Counted from the stretch's first letter, positions 13,997 through 23,203 are shown. The stretch is DNA of 36,839 bases from Chthoniobacterales bacterium (GCA_018883245.1 VEQL01000026.1:1-36839); one strand, 5' to 3'. Numbers and translations are program-made. Notes: a model not told the origin generated them from the letters alone.

Positions 13997-14038
13997 AAAA
14001 AATGCGCGGACGGCGCCGTTTGTCAACGCCGTCCGCGC
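13997..14038 (-). terminator. Intrinsic terminator after rpsA
   Basis: On the minus strand, a perfect 12-bp GC-rich stem (14027-14038 with 14004-14015; loop of 11) is followed by A and six T (plus-strand A at 13997-14002). It is 8 bases past the rpsA stop and also lies in the leader of the glutaredoxin gene, so that gene needs read-through or a promoter within the terminator region. Confidence 0.93.
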
Positions 14039-14046
14039 GGTGAGGT

Positions 14047-15735
14047 CTATTTCTTTTTGCCTTGGCCCGGGCGGTATTCCTCGAGTTCGGCATTTTCGAA
14101 GGCCTGCGCGAGGCCGACCATCTGTTCGCCGGAGCGCAGGGTGCTTTCCATGGCTTCGGATTCCTTGCGCAAGGCTTCCTCGCTATAGTGGGCTGCTTTG
14201 ATCGAGAGGCCGATGCGGCGCTCGACTTTGTCCACCTTGATGACGCGGGCTTCAACGTCGTCGCCGACCTTGATGACGTCCTTGACCTTGGCCACGTGAT
14301 CCTCGCTGAGTTGCGAGATGTGGACGAGGCCGTCGATGTCGTGGTCCAGCGCGACGAACGCGCCGAAGTTGGCCAGCTTGGTGACTTTGCCTTTGACCAG
14401 ATCGCCGATTTTGTAGAGGCGGTCGATTTCCTTCCACGGATCCTCGTCGAGCTGTTTGACGCCGAGCGCGATACGCTGGTTGGCTTTGTCGATGTCGATG
14501 ACCACGGCTTCGATTTCGTCGCCTTTTTTGAGCACTTCGCTCGGGTGGTTGATCTTGCGCGTCCAGCTGAGGTCGGACACGTGGACCATGCCGTCGATGC
14601 CTTCCTCGAGTTCGACGAAAGCGCCGTAGGCGGTCATGTTGCGGACCTTGCCCTTGACCTGCTTGCCGATGATGTAGCGCTGCTCGATCTCGTCCCACGG
14701 ATTGGGTTCGAGCTGGCGGACACCGAGCGAGATTTTCTGCTCTTCCTTGTTGACGCCGAGCACGACAGCCTCGACTTCCTGCCCTTGGGCGAGGACGTCG
14801 GACGGGCGCGTGATGCGCTTGGTCCAGGAAAGCTCGGATACGTGGATGAGGCCTTCGACGCCGGGTTCGATCTCCACGAACGCACCGTAGGGCACAAGGT
14901 TGGTAATTTTGCCTTTGACCTTGGTGCCGGTCGGGAAGCGCTCCTCGATTTTGTCCCACGGATTGTTTGTGGTCTGCTTGAGACCGAGGGAGACACGTTC
15001 TTTGTCCTTGTTGATTTCGAGCACTTGGAGCGTGATTTCCTGCCCGACCTTGAGCATCTCGCTCGGGTGGGTGAGGCGTCCCCAAGTCATGTCGGTGATG
15101 TGGAGAAGGCCGTCCATGCCGCCGAGATCGATGAACGCGCCGAAATCGGTGAGGTTCTTCACCGTGCCGGTGACCATGGCCCCCACATCGGTGCTCTCCA
15201 TGAATTTCTGCCGCTTCTCCGAACGCTCCTGCTCGATGAGTTCGCGCCGGCTGAGGACGACGTTTTTGCGGTCGTCGTTGAGTTTGACGATTTTGAAATC
15301 GTAGGTGTTGCCGACAAACTGGTTGAGGTCCTTCGGCGGGATGATGTCGATCTGCGAGGAGGGAAGGAATGCTTCGACCCCGATGTTGACCAGGAGGCCG
15401 CCTTTGACCACGGCTTTGACGCGGCCCTTGATGATGCCCTCGTTTTGGAAAACTTTGCTGATTTTGTCCCAGTTCTGGCGGTAGGCGGCCTTTTCTTTCG
15501 AAAGGATGACCATGCCTTCGTCGTTTTCGAGACGGACGAGAAGGACTTCCACTTCATCGCCCACGGCGACTTCCGACGGATCGTCGAACTCGGTGGCGGA
15601 GATGGTTCCCTCGGATTTGTAGCCGATGTCGACGAGAAATTCGCGGGGGCGGACTTCCAGGATGCGGCCTTTGACAATGCTGCCTTCTTTGTATTTTTTT
15701 GTCGCGTTGGCGATCAGTTCTTGGACTTGCGTCAT
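14047..15735 (-). CDS. rpsA: 30S ribosomal protein S1
   Basis: A 562-residue S1 protein with six S1/OB-fold repeats, beginning about residues 15, 100, 185, 275, 360 and 450. Typical repeat signatures are VKGRILEVRPREFLVDIG (domain 1), GLLVNIGVEAFLP (2), TDFGAFIDLGGMDGLLH (3), and YGAFVEIEPGVEGLIH and later ones. Domains 1 and 2 bind the ribosome and 3-6 bind mRNA. The start MTQVQELIANATKKYKEG at 15735 is chosen because the upstream open frame to 15876 is unlike S1. It faces the enoyl reductase gene divergently. Confidence 0.96.
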   Translation of the reverse strand: MTQVQELIANATKKYKEGSIVKGRILEVRPREFLVDIGYKSEGTISATEFDDPSEVAVGDEVEVLLVRLENDEGMVILSKEKAAYRQNWDKISKVFQNEGIIKGRVKAVVKGGLLVNIGVEAFLPSSQIDIIPPKDLNQFVGNTYDFKIVKLNDDRKNVVLSRRELIEQERSEKRQKFMESTDVGAMVTGTVKNLTDFGAFIDLGGMDGLLHITDMTWGRLTHPSEMLKVGQEITLQVLEINKDKERVSLGLKQTTNNPWDKIEERFPTGTKVKGKITNLVPYGAFVEIEPGVEGLIHVSELSWTKRITRPSDVLAQGQEVEAVVLGVNKEEQKISLGVRQLEPNPWDEIEQRYIIGKQVKGKVRNMTAYGAFVELEEGIDGMVHVSDLSWTRKINHPSEVLKKGDEIEAVVIDIDKANQRIALGVKQLDEDPWKEIDRLYKIGDLVKGKVTKLANFGAFVALDHDIDGLVHISQLSEDHVAKVKDVIKVGDDVEARVIKVDKVERRIGLSIKAAHYSEEALRKESEAMESTLRSGEQMVGLAQAFENAELEEYRPGQGKKK

Positions 15736-15914
15736 AACGGGTCCCGCGATGGCGGGAATAAGACTAACTATGGATACCTCGGTTCCGGTTTCGGCTGTTC
15801 GCGCCGGGGTCGGTGATCCCATTCGGGGCCGGCCGGAGCGGTCTGGCAGCATGTCAGCCGTGCCGAGGTGGCGCAAGCTGGAAAAAGCGGCGCGTTTTCT
15901 CTAGCTTGTTATTC

Positions 15915-16910
15915 ATGGCCATGGAGAAAACTGTCCGCGCGGCGCGCTACCACTGCACGGGTTCGCCGGCGGAGGTGCTGCAGATCGACGAAGTCGCCTG
16001 TCCGCCGCCTGCGACGGGCGAAGTTTCCATCCGCATGCGGTGGGCGCCGGTAAATCCTGCGGATCTTAACATGTTGGAGGGCAAATACGGCGAGGCTCGT
16101 CCTTTGCCCGACGTGCCGGGCAACGAGGGTGCGGGTGTTGTCACCGCCGTCGGGCTGGGTGTCGATGCCTCATGGATCGGAAAAACCGTGCTTGTGGACC
16201 GCGAGGCTTGGCGCGAGGCGGGCAACTGGCCGGCGCAGAATCTCGTTGCGGTGCCGGAAAGTCTCGATGCGCATGCGGCTTGCGTGCTGCGCGTGAACCC
16301 GCCGACGGCGTTCCGCCTGCTGCATGACTTTGTCGGGCTTCATGCCGGCGATTGGATCGTCCAGAACGCGGCGACATCCGCCGTGGGTCGCGCGGTGATT
16401 GAAATCGCAAAACATCGCGGATGGAAAACGCTAAATGTCGTCCGCCGTCCCGAAGCCGCGGCGCCACTGCGCGAACTCGGCGCCGACGCGGTCGTGGTGG
16501 ATGGTGAGAATATGGCCGCCGAGGCGGCCGCTTTGCTCGGAGGCTCAAGGCCCCGCCTCGGGCTAAACGCCGTCGGAGGCGCCTCGGCCACGCGTTTGGC
16601 CGGCCTGCTCGCGCCCGGCGGAACGCTGGCGACCTACGGCGCGATGAGCAAGGAAGCGCTGAAAATTCCCAACGGTTTTCTCATCTTCCGCGACCTTTGT
16701 TTCCGCGGATTCTGGCTTACGCGCTGGCTGAAGACCGCGGACGCCGCGGCGTGCACCTCCATGTTCGGTGAAATATTTCGGCTGGCCGCCGGGGGCTGTT
16801 TCCGTCCGCAGATTGCCGCGGAGTTCGCGCTGGAACAAGCGAAGGAAGCGGTCGCGTTGGCCGCCGGCGGAACCGTGCGGGGCAAAGTCCTACTGAAGCT
16901 CGCAGCGTGA
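15915..16910 (+). CDS. Zinc-independent MDR oxidoreductase, trans-2-enoyl reductase-like
   Basis: A 331-residue medium-chain dehydrogenase/reductase. The N-terminal GroES-like domain has APVNPADLNMLEGKYG and PDVPGNEGAGVVTAVG; the nucleotide domain has NAATSAVGRAVIEIAKHRGWKTLNVVRR. The pattern is that of MECR/Etr1 trans-2-enoyl thioester reductases, which make the last reduction in fatty acid elongation, or of related quinone reductases. Zinc-ligand cysteines are not evident. ATG 15915 or 15921 could be the start. It is followed 46 bases later by gatC. Confidence 0.82.
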   Translation: MAMEKTVRAARYHCTGSPAEVLQIDEVACPPPATGEVSIRMRWAPVNPADLNMLEGKYGEARPLPDVPGNEGAGVVTAVGLGVDASWIGKTVLVDREAWREAGNWPAQNLVAVPESLDAHAACVLRVNPPTAFRLLHDFVGLHAGDWIVQNAATSAVGRAVIEIAKHRGWKTLNVVRRPEAAAPLRELGADAVVVDGENMAAEAAALLGGSRPRLGLNAVGGASATRLAGLLAPGGTLATYGAMSKEALKIPNGFLIFRDLCFRGFWLTRWLKTADAAACTSMFGEIFRLAAGGCFRPQIAAEFALEQAKEAVALAAGGTVRGKVLLKLAA

Positions 16911-16956
16911 AACATTTCGACATCGCCGCACCGGGCGATTATCCCAATCTTTTTCC

Positions 16957-17247
16957 ATGAGTGTGCCGCATCTCGATGTCCGTTATGTCGCCGATCTCGT
17001 CCGTCTCCGCCTCAGCGCGGAGGAAATTGCCGAGTTCCAGCCGCAGCTGGACCACGTCCTTTCCTACATCGAGCAACTGCGCGAAGTGAACGTGGACGGC
17101 ATCGAGCCGACGGCGCACGCGTTTCCCGTTTACAATGTTTTCCGCGCCGACGTGCCGCGCGACTGCTTCACCCAGGAGGAAGCAACGGCCAACGCCCCGC
17201 ATTCGGGCAGCGGGCTCTTTCTTGTTCCGAAGGTAGTGGAGGGCTGA
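16957..17247 (+). CDS. gatC: Asp/Glu-tRNA amidotransferase subunit C
   Basis: GatC, 96 residues, a small stabilising subunit of the GatCAB amidotransferase, which converts misacylated Glu-tRNA-Gln or Asp-tRNA-Asn. The sequence VRYVADLVRLRLSAEEIAEF, QLDHVLSYIEQLREVNVDGIEPTAH and the end SGLFLVPKVVEG are typical. The stop overlaps the gatA start by one base, so the two are translationally coupled. No Shine-Dalgarno is obvious. Confidence 0.95.
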   Translation: MSVPHLDVRYVADLVRLRLSAEEIAEFQPQLDHVLSYIEQLREVNVDGIEPTAHAFPVYNVFRADVPRDCFTQEEATANAPHSGSGLFLVPKVVEG

Positions 17248-18674
17248 TGGATATCTCCGGTCTCACCATTGCCGATGCCCGTCGCCGGTTGAAAGCGAAG
17301 GAGCTTTCGCCCGTCGAACTGGTCGATGCGGTCAACGCCGCGATCGAGAAGACCGATCCGCAGATCGGCGGCTATCTTTCGCGCGATTACGAGCGAGCCC
17401 GCGCCGCGGCCGCCAAGGCCGACGTCGATTTGCCGCTCGGTGGCATCCCGGTGGCGATCAAGGACGTGATCAACGTCAAGGGCGAGTCCTGCGCTTGCGC
17501 ATCGAAGATCCTGCAGGGCTACACCGCGCCCTATGACGCGACGGTCATTACCAAATTGCGTGCGGCGGGAGCGATTCCTTTCGGGCGCACCAACATGGAC
17601 GAGTTCGCCATGGGCTCATCGACCGAGAACTCGTCCGTGGGCATCACGCGCAATCCGCGCGACCCGGATCGGATTCCCGGTGGTTCGAGCGGCGGTTCGG
17701 CTGCGGTGGTCGCCGCCGGCGAAGCACTCGCGTCGCTCGGCTCCGACACGGGCGGCTCGATCCGCCAGCCGGCGGCGCTCTGCGGTTGCGTGGGATTGAA
17801 ACCCAGCTACGGACGCGTTTCCCGTTTTGGCCTGGTCGCTTTCGCATCCTCGCTCGACCAGATCGGCCCCTTCACGCACACGGTGGAAGACGCCGCGCTC
17901 GTGTTGCAAGCCATCGCCGGCCACGATTCGAACGATTCGACGACACTCGATCTGCCCGTGCCGGATTATTCGGCGGGACTCAACAACGGCGTGAAAGGGA
18001 TGAAGCTCGGCGTGCCGAAAGAGTATTTCGTCGATGGCATGGATGAGCAGGTCGAAGCCCGCGTGCGCGAGGCGATCGAGGTTTATCGCGGACTCGGGGC
18101 GGAAATCGTCGAAGTCTCTCTGCCGCACACCAAGTATGCCGTGGCCGATTATTACATCATCGCCACGGCGGAAGCTTCGGCGAATCTCGCGCGTTTCGAC
18201 GGCGTTCGCTACGGACGCCGCGCCTCCGCACCGCAGGATCTGGCCGACCACTACGGGCGCACGCGCGGCGAGGGTTTCGGCCGTGAGGTGAAGCGCCGTA
18301 TCATCCTCGGCACCTACGTTCTCAGCAGCGGTTATTACGACGCCTACTACCTGCGCGCGCAAAAAGTCCGCACTCTCATCCGCCGCGATTTCGAGGAAGC
18401 ATTCAAAAAGGTGGACGGCCTGCTTTCCCCGACCTCGCCCGTGCCGGCTTTCAAAATCGGCGAACGCATGTCCGACCCGCTGCAGATGTATCTTGCCGAT
18501 ATTTTCACCATCGCCGCGAACCTCGCCGGTATCTGCGGCATCAGTGTGCCCTGCGGTGATGCCGATGTGGACGGGAAAAAGCTGCCGGTCGGTCTGCAAG
18601 TCATGGCCCCGGCCTTCGAAGAAGCCCGTCTGCTGCGTATCGCCCGCGCCTACGAGGCTTCTCGGAAATCGTGA
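17247..18674 (+). CDS. gatA: Asp/Glu-tRNA amidotransferase subunit A
   Basis: GatA, 475 residues, the glutaminase subunit that frees ammonia for transamidation. The amidase-signature catalytic triad (Lys, cis-Ser, Ser) is visible in VAIKDVINVKG, GGSSGGSAAVVAAGE and GSDTGGSIRQPAALCG. Length is standard. It overlaps gatC by one base and shares its last base with the start ATG of the following transporter. gatB is not in this window, so the complete enzyme needs a distant gene. Confidence 0.96.
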   Translation: MDISGLTIADARRRLKAKELSPVELVDAVNAAIEKTDPQIGGYLSRDYERARAAAAKADVDLPLGGIPVAIKDVINVKGESCACASKILQGYTAPYDATVITKLRAAGAIPFGRTNMDEFAMGSSTENSSVGITRNPRDPDRIPGGSSGGSAAVVAAGEALASLGSDTGGSIRQPAALCGCVGLKPSYGRVSRFGLVAFASSLDQIGPFTHTVEDAALVLQAIAGHDSNDSTTLDLPVPDYSAGLNNGVKGMKLGVPKEYFVDGMDEQVEARVREAIEVYRGLGAEIVEVSLPHTKYAVADYYIIATAEASANLARFDGVRYGRRASAPQDLADHYGRTRGEGFGREVKRRIILGTYVLSSGYYDAYYLRAQKVRTLIRRDFEEAFKKVDGLLSPTSPVPAFKIGERMSDPLQMYLADIFTIAANLAGICGISVPCGDADVDGKKLPVGLQVMAPAFEEARLLRIARAYEASRKS

Positions 18675-20362
18675 TGGGGCATTTTGCTCTGGCGCAGAGC
18701 CAGCCCGTCGCGTGGGCCGTGCTTGTGCTGTCGGCTGTGGCCATCGTCGGACTGGCCATCGCTTCGATCAAGGTGCGCGGGGTGGGGATCGGCATCGCCG
18801 GTGTTCTCTTCGCCGGAATCATTGCCGGTCATCTGGGTTTTTCCATCGACCACAGCATCATGGAATTTGTCCGCGAGTTCGGTCTGATCCTTTTTGTCTT
18901 CACCATCGGCCTGCAACTCGGCCCCAGCTTTTTCGCTTCGTTGCGCAGCCACGGTCTCAAGTTCAACGCGCTGGCCGCCGCAGTGGTCGTGCTCGGCGCA
19001 GGGATCACCCTGGCGTTCGCGGCGTTGTCCGGCGTCGATGTGCTCTCCGCCTGCGGTCTTTTCAGCGGCGCAACGACCAACACACCCTCGCTCGGTGCGA
19101 CGCAGCAGACGGTTTCCGTGCTCGCTTCGCAATCGGGCAGCGCCATCACGCCTGACCGCGCGGCCCTGCCCGCGCTCGCTTACGCGGTCGGCTATCCCGT
19201 GGGCGTGTTCGGGATCATCGGAGTGATGTTGTTTTTCCGCAAAGTTTTCCGCGTTGATCTGGGGAAAGAGGTTGCCGCCTTCCGCGCCGAGCAACTCCAA
19301 GGGATCGAGCCGCTGGACCGCATGAGCCTCGTGGTGGAAAACGCGAATCTCGACGGAATCGAGATCGGCGACATCCCCGGGCGCCACGAGACAGGCGTGA
19401 TGGTCTCGCGGATCAAGCGCAACGGTGCCGAGGAGGTGGAGGTCGCTACCGAGCGAACAATCGTGCACAAGGGCGACAAAATCCTCGCCGTGGGCCCGCG
19501 GCGCCAGCTCGAAGCTTTCCGCCTCATCGTCGGGCGCGAGAGCAGCGAGAACCTCATGCGCGTTCCGGGGCGGGTGGCGTTCCGCCGAGTTGTCGTCACA
19601 CGCAAGGAAGTGCTGGGAAAAACCGTCGCCGCGCTGGGACTCGACGTGCTCTACGGTGTGGCCGTCACGCGCGTGTTGCGCGCCGATGTGGAAATGACCG
19701 CCGTGCCCGATTTGCAGCTGCAGTTCGGGGACTTCCTGCACGTGGTGGGCGACGAGGACAACATCGCCAAGGCGGCTGATCTGCTCGGAAACTCCCTGCA
19801 GGCACTCAACGAGACGAAATTCATCCCGATGTTCGTCGGCATCCTGCTCGGCGTGACTGCGGGGCTGGTGCCGTTCCAGTTCCCCGGTCTGCCCGTGCCC
19901 GTGCGTCTCGGGCTGGCCGGGGGGCCGCTTGTGCTCGCGATCCTGCTCGGCCGCATCGGCCGCATCGGGCCGCTCGTGTGGTATATGCCGGCCAACGCGA
20001 ACTTGGCATTGCGCGAACTCGGCATCGTGCTCTTCCTTGCGTGCGTGGGGTTGAAAGCAGGCGAAAAGTTCGTGCCGACGCTGCTCAGCCACGACGGTCT
20101 TTTCTGGCTGGGCGGCGCGTTCGCAATAGCCCTGCTGCCGCTGCTCGCCGTCGGTTTGTTTGCCCGGCTCGCGCTGCGCGTGAACTTCATCGCCATCTGC
20201 GGCCTGCTCGCGGGAAGCATGACCGATCCGCCCGCGTTGGCGTTCGCCAACGCGATCAGCAAGTCCGATGCGCCGTCTGTGGCCTACGCGACCGTCTATC
20301 CGTTGACCATGCTCCTGCGCATCATATCCGCGCAGATCTTGGTGCTTTTGCTCGCCGGCTGA
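18674..20362 (+). CDS. YidE/AspT-type transporter with two RCK-C domains
   Basis: A 562-residue membrane protein of the aspartate-alanine exchanger-like family. Its layout is an N-terminal block of about five or six membrane segments (residues 10-175), a cytoplasmic region with two RCK_C (TrkA-C) domains (about 205-375), and a second block of membrane segments (380-562). The paired halves carry the repeated family pattern (LILFVFTIGLQLGP and IVLFLACVGLKAGE; GATTNTPSLGA and GSMTDPPALAF). Members include AspT and E. coli YidE; the substrate is unknown here. The ATG at 18674 overlaps the gatA stop (TGATG). It ends 6 bases before a convergent gene. Confidence 0.87.
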   Translation: MGHFALAQSQPVAWAVLVLSAVAIVGLAIASIKVRGVGIGIAGVLFAGIIAGHLGFSIDHSIMEFVREFGLILFVFTIGLQLGPSFFASLRSHGLKFNALAAAVVVLGAGITLAFAALSGVDVLSACGLFSGATTNTPSLGATQQTVSVLASQSGSAITPDRAALPALAYAVGYPVGVFGIIGVMLFFRKVFRVDLGKEVAAFRAEQLQGIEPLDRMSLVVENANLDGIEIGDIPGRHETGVMVSRIKRNGAEEVEVATERTIVHKGDKILAVGPRRQLEAFRLIVGRESSENLMRVPGRVAFRRVVVTRKEVLGKTVAALGLDVLYGVAVTRVLRADVEMTAVPDLQLQFGDFLHVVGDEDNIAKAADLLGNSLQALNETKFIPMFVGILLGVTAGLVPFQFPGLPVPVRLGLAGGPLVLAILLGRIGRIGPLVWYMPANANLALRELGIVLFLACVGLKAGEKFVPTLLSHDGLFWLGGAFAIALLPLLAVGLFARLALRVNFIAICGLLAGSMTDPPALAFANAISKSDAPSVAYATVYPLTMLLRIISAQILVLLLAG

Positions 20363-20368
20363 GGGTGC

Positions 20369-20857
20369 TCAGGAACCCGCGGGCACGATCTTCTCGATTT
20401 TTTCGAGCACCTGCATCGGGGGTTGCCATTCGTTGCCAGCCTGACCCGTCAGGTCCTTGCCGTTCTCGTCGATGAGCACGAGATAGGGAATGCCGTCGGA
20501 GGAATATTTCCGGAAGGTCTCGCTCTCAGCTTGGTCGAACTTGACCACAGGCCACGGCATCTTGTCACCTTCGATGTATTCTTTCATCGACGCCTCATCC
20601 CTGTCGGAGCTGACAAAAACCAACTCGAAGTTCGGGTGGGTCTTTTTGAAGTCCTTATACCACTCGACCAGCTTGGGCGTGAACATGCGGCAGGGCGGAC
20701 ACCAGTGGGCGGAGAAATAAAGCGCCGTGTATTTCGGCGAATCGCCGGCCGGCACATCGATGAGGTCGCCTTTGATCTCGTCGAAAAATCCGGCTTGTAG
20801 TGTGTTGAAAGCGAGGCCGAGGGCCGCGATGGATGTCAGGAGGAGTTTTGTTCTCAT
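20369..20857 (-). CDS. Secreted thioredoxin/nucleoredoxin-like protein
   Basis: A 162-residue periplasmic thioredoxin-fold protein. A signal peptide (about residues 1-22) is followed by YFSAHWCPPCRMFTPKLVEWYK, with the CPPC active site at Cys 53 and 56, then FVSSDRDEASMKEYI and the cis-Pro region GIPYLVLID. The arrangement matches the Thioredoxin_8 (tryparedoxin/nucleoredoxin-like) branch, so disulfide reduction in the envelope is probable. The start at 20857 is chosen for the signal peptide; the longer upstream frame to 21484 is a shadow of the next gene. Confidence 0.87.
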   Translation of the reverse strand: MRTKLLLTSIAALGLAFNTLQAGFFDEIKGDLIDVPAGDSPKYTALYFSAHWCPPCRMFTPKLVEWYKDFKKTHPNFELVFVSSDRDEASMKEYIEGDKMPWPVVKFDQAESETFRKYSSDGIPYLVLIDENGKDLTGQAGNEWQPPMQVLEKIEKIVPAGS

Positions 20858-20950
20858 CGGCGGGAAGTTGCCCCGCACAACAACTTTTGGCAACTCCTGT
20901 GTGGGGCTTGTCCGGTTGTCTTCCGCCTCAACGGGGTGTATTCGTCCGGC

Positions 20951-21706
20951 GTGCGACTTTTGATCCTGCTGGCGTTTCTCGCCGCACCGGCTTTGGCCTC
21001 GCAGCCCATCGCGCGTGAGGAGGGGGCGATTTATCTTTCTGATTTTGATCTTCCGCAGGTGCGTCTGGCCATGCGCCAGGAAGCGCCGTGTTATTTCGAA
21101 CTCCATGCCCGCCGGTTCGCCGGGATGTTGCGTTATCCGCAGGCGGTCAAGCTGGATGCGGTCGGCCCGGGCGGGATGCTGCGCGTGGTTGGCAATGCGC
21201 GCCAAGGCGGTGTCGCAGCGTGGGTTGACCAGGCCTTTCTCAATCCCTTGCCGGAAGGCTTTGTCGAAACGCTGCGCCGCGCGGAGAATCGCCGCAAAGA
21301 GGTCGATGCATTGATCGCGCGCAAGGAGATCGCCATCGGCATGACCACCGAAGAAGTGACGCGCAGTCTGGGCAAGCCGCAGAAACGTTCCAGCCGCTCC
21401 GGGCGCGAGGGCACGTCGCAAGTCTTCGAATACATCAAATACGAGCTTGTTCCGCAGACGGTCTTCACGCCTTCCTACGCGCAATCCATCACCGGCTACC
21501 GCCCTTCGCCGGGAGAGAAGCTCGAGACCGTGGTGATGCGCGGCAACTACGGCTACGGCGCTTCGACCATCTACGTCAAAGTCCCCGTCGGCACGGTGAA
21601 AGTGTCATTCGTCAACGGTATCGTCGAGTCAATCGAGCGGTCCGAGGGAACGCTGGCCGGCTCCCACGCCGGGGTCGTCGTCCCGCCGATCGAAGTCGGC
21701 TGGTGA
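20951..21706 (+). CDS. Hypothetical secreted protein
   Basis: A 251-residue protein with a signal peptide starting at GTG 20951 (RLLILLAFLAAPALAS). The mature part has an N-terminal beta domain (APCYFELHARRFAGMLRYPQ) with a glycine-rich turn, then a charged helix (RRAENRRKEVDALIARKE), and a region GMTTEEVTRSLGKPQKRSSR that looks like the outer-membrane SmpA/OmlA-type 'GMt.eeV...LG.P' motif. An alternative GTG at 20936 exists. No definite family; possibly an envelope assembly helper. It is divergent from the thioredoxin gene. Confidence 0.65.
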   Translation: MRLLILLAFLAAPALASQPIAREEGAIYLSDFDLPQVRLAMRQEAPCYFELHARRFAGMLRYPQAVKLDAVGPGGMLRVVGNARQGGVAAWVDQAFLNPLPEGFVETLRRAENRRKEVDALIARKEIAIGMTTEEVTRSLGKPQKRSSRSGREGTSQVFEYIKYELVPQTVFTPSYAQSITGYRPSPGEKLETVVMRGNYGYGASTIYVKVPVGTVKVSFVNGIVESIERSEGTLAGSHAGVVVPPIEVGW

Positions 21707-21761
21707 CTCTCCGCAGTGCGGCGGTTTGCTGCGTCGTGTTCCCCCGCTGCCCGGCCTGCAG

Positions 21762-22859
21762 CTACCGGGTCTGGTTGCGGAGGATAGTCTCGACCTTGGT
21801 CGCCTCGCTCACTTGGAAAGTGGCGATGTTCGTCCAACCTGTCGGCTTGTTCTCGGGGCTGAGCAGATCCCAGACCATCAGATCATACTTCGGGGTTATG
21901 ATTGTGTTTGTGCCGTAGTTGTTTGTTCCGTGGAATTCCTCCGAAGCTTTGATGATTTGCGGAGCTATCTGCGAGTAGAGAGGGCCAGTCCCATAGCGGG
22001 GATAGAATAGATAAAGCCGTCGCGCTTTTCCGGGCAAGCCGCCCCCGCCTTGCGGACTGCGTTCGCGCAGAATGTTAGGAATGCGCAGACCGCCGAGCAA
22101 CCGCAGCACATTCGCGCCGGTTTTGCTGAATTTGCCCGCAAAGTCCTCGGGCTTATCGAAGTCGTCCGCCCAATACCAACCGTCTTTCGGGTGCGGCCCC
22201 CACATGCCCTGTCCGTCCCAGACAATCAACGTGGAACCGGTGACTTTGCCCTCGCTGTCGGTCGGCAAAATGGAATCGGCCGGTTTGTCGGGTTCTCCAT
22301 GGTAGCACGGCAGCATCGCCAAAAGATCCTTGTCCACCGTCTCGTTCTTTTTTCCCGCTCTTGGACCGTAGGGATTCGTGCCCTTTTTGTCTTTGATCAG
22401 CATGACATCCTGAATGCCGAGCGTTTTGATCAGCGGCCAAGCGGTGTCGAAGGGGTTCGGCGTCGGCCAGCCGCCCGACTCATTGTCGGTCCAAGGATCC
22501 TTGGTCACCACACGCGCGATCGGCATGAAGTTTTCGCTCTTCAGCAACTCCGGAAGGCTCGTCACCAGAAATGCTGCTTGTTTCTCGCCAAAATCCGAGA
22601 GCCCGTGCTGGTGGACTTGGACGTTGGTGCTGTTCGGGAGTGTGTAGTTCGGCCAATTCGGCGCCCAACTCGTTTTCCAATTGTTGAGTGCCGCATTGTT
22701 CTTGTCCTTGGCGTCGATGAACGGATCGCGATCTTCCCCGTGCCTGATGACAATCACGACGGGCAGAAGATTGTTTGAGTTGCTGCCTTGCGCTTGGAGG
22801 CCGGACGAGCAGGCCAAAAGTCCGAGGACGGCGAGGGGCAATATTTTCGATGTGTTCAT
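21762..22859 (-). CDS. Secreted histidine-phosphatase-like protein
   Basis: A 365-residue protein with a signal peptide (about 1-23) and the histidine phosphatase signature VIVIRHGEDRD, placing the catalytic His at residue 40. HGLSDFGEKQAAFLV is the usual next motif. The family removes phosphate through a phospho-histidine; the second conserved His near the C-terminus is not obvious, the place STLIVWDGQGMWG lacking one. Therefore the role may be phosphatase, or a degenerate relative. The gene stands alone, convergent with the secreted protein before it. Confidence 0.72.
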   Translation of the reverse strand: MNTSKILPLAVLGLLACSSGLQAQGSNSNNLLPVVIVIRHGEDRDPFIDAKDKNNAALNNWKTSWAPNWPNYTLPNSTNVQVHQHGLSDFGEKQAAFLVTSLPELLKSENFMPIARVVTKDPWTDNESGGWPTPNPFDTAWPLIKTLGIQDVMLIKDKKGTNPYGPRAGKKNETVDKDLLAMLPCYHGEPDKPADSILPTDSEGKVTGSTLIVWDGQGMWGPHPKDGWYWADDFDKPEDFAGKFSKTGANVLRLLGGLRIPNILRERSPQGGGGLPGKARRLYLFYPRYGTGPLYSQIAPQIIKASEEFHGTNNYGTNTIITPKYDLMVWDLLSPENKPTGWTNIATFQVSEATKVETILRNQTR

Positions 22860-23085
22860 TGGGTAGTTGGCTGGGGGACTTGGGTGGATTGTGACAACGA
22901 ATGTGCCGACGGGGGTTTCCGGCTAAACTTGCCCGCCGAACCTACTCCTCATTCGTCCCCGCGCAACGACATTCGGAACGCCAACTTCGCTGCTGTTGTT
23001 GCCATCAAATCCGGACACCCCGTCCGCCGAGTCCCATTTTCCCCTTGCGGCGCAGGACGGTCCGGACAAAATCAACATACACTCC

Positions 23086-23156
23086 GCGGGTGTAGTTCAA
23101 TGGTAGAACGGCAGCTTCCCAAGCTGCATACGAGGGTTCGATTCCCTTCACCCGCT
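23086..23156 (+). tRNA. tRNA-Gly(CCC)
   Basis: A 71-nt tRNA. Acceptor GCGGGTG (23086-23092) pairs with CACCCGC (23149-23155). The anticodon stem GCAGC/GCTGC surrounds TTCCCAA, anticodon CCC. The T-arm GAGGG-TTCGATT-CCCTT is present with one G:T pair. The discriminator is T, and CCA is not encoded, in contrast to tRNA-Ser in this window. Confidence 0.96.
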
Positions 23157-23203
23157 TGCGCTAGCCGTTTTTTTCCGGGGTAAATCGCTGACGACAATAA
23201 GGG

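Noticed and set aside
14062-15816. 584-residue open frame on the plus strand
   Set aside because: It is the antisense of rpsA, made open by the codon pattern of S1 repeats. S1 on the other strand is unmistakable.
18650-20092. 480-residue open frame on the minus strand
   Set aside because: Antisense to the YidE-type transporter; composition (His/Glu/Arg-rich) is typical of a shadow.
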